DNA from: Halovivax sp.
GTDB lineage: Archaea; Halobacteriota; Halobacteria; Halobacteriales; Natrialbaceae
Assembly (NCBI GenBank): GCA_007135505.1
Contig: SLIS01000145.1
Coordinates: 1-5,113, forward strand
Length of the DNA: 5,113 bases
Direction: 5' to 3'
The translations under genes and the position numbers were made by a program. Shown piece after piece: positions 5,063 to 5,113 of this stretch (within the stretch, counting starts at the first letter, position 1; every line of letters starts with the position of its first letter). The notes beneath the pieces were generated by a model. The model had not been told where the DNA came from. It made no database searches and saw only the letters and a list, made by a program, of their open reading frames with translations.

Positions 5063-5113
5063 ATGGCGACACGAGATACCCACGCAGGCAGGGACCAGAT
5101 GCCGGAGGACCCA
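5063..5113 (+). CDS. Start of a possible gene truncated by the window end
   Basis: An ATG at 5063 opens a frame (MATRDTHAGRDQMPEDP) that stays open to the last base. The 17 residues are hydrophilic and charged, as expected of a haloarchaeal protein, but too few to identify. The gene would be divergent from the minus-strand gene, with about 100 bases between their starts. A TATA-like box at the right distance supports it weakly. Confidence 0.45.
   Translation, partial: MATRDTHAGRDQMPEDP

Noticed and set aside
1..5113. CRISPR arrays, tRNA or rRNA genes
   Set aside because: No regularly spaced repeats and no tRNA-like cloverleaf or rRNA-like conserved stretches were noticed on either strand.

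Overview
The window looks like haloarchaeal chromosomal DNA (class Halobacteria). The proteins are rich in Asp and Glu. The left edge carries a haloarchaeal-type IS1341 TnpB. The promoters have archaeal TATA boxes, and one gene fits leaderless translation. The genus cannot be read from the sequence.

Layout. (1) Positions 1-697 hold the C-terminal half of a TnpB nuclease and the right end of its IS200/IS605 (IS1341-type) element, including a strong hairpin across the tnpB stop codon that is probably the core of the overlapping guide RNA. (2) Positions 698-883 are a short spacer with two copies of TTATAATCAA flanking a small palindrome, the likely promoter/operator of the next gene pair. (3) Positions 884-3541 hold two tightly linked plus-strand genes, an enolase homologue and a glycerate 2-kinase (MOFRL/DUF4147) homologue, 9 bases apart. 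(4) Positions 3542-4343 have no intact gene. They look AT-richer than the genes and contain a decayed fragment resembling the C-terminal domain of an IS110-family transposase on the minus strand. (5) Positions 4344-4964 encode, on the minus strand, a 206-residue haloarchaeal protein of unknown function with a possible nucleotide-binding alpha/beta fold. (6) From 5063 a plus-strand reading frame starts and runs off the window.

How the genes fit together. Taken at face value, the pair at 884-3541 would convert D-glycerate to 2-phosphoglycerate (kinase) and then to phosphoenolpyruvate (enolase), feeding glycerate into lower glycolysis. However, both proteins depart from their families at hallmark active-site positions. 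The enolase keeps its metal ligands and the Glu/Lys catalytic pair, but the two histidines equivalent to yeast His159 and His373 are Leu and Glu. The kinase lacks about four residues of the usual ASGPT loop and reads GGPNQE instead of GGRNQE. This paired divergence suggests a module with a changed substrate or reaction, and it is the most interesting thing in the window. That interpretation is inference; the substitutions themselves are read directly from the sequence.
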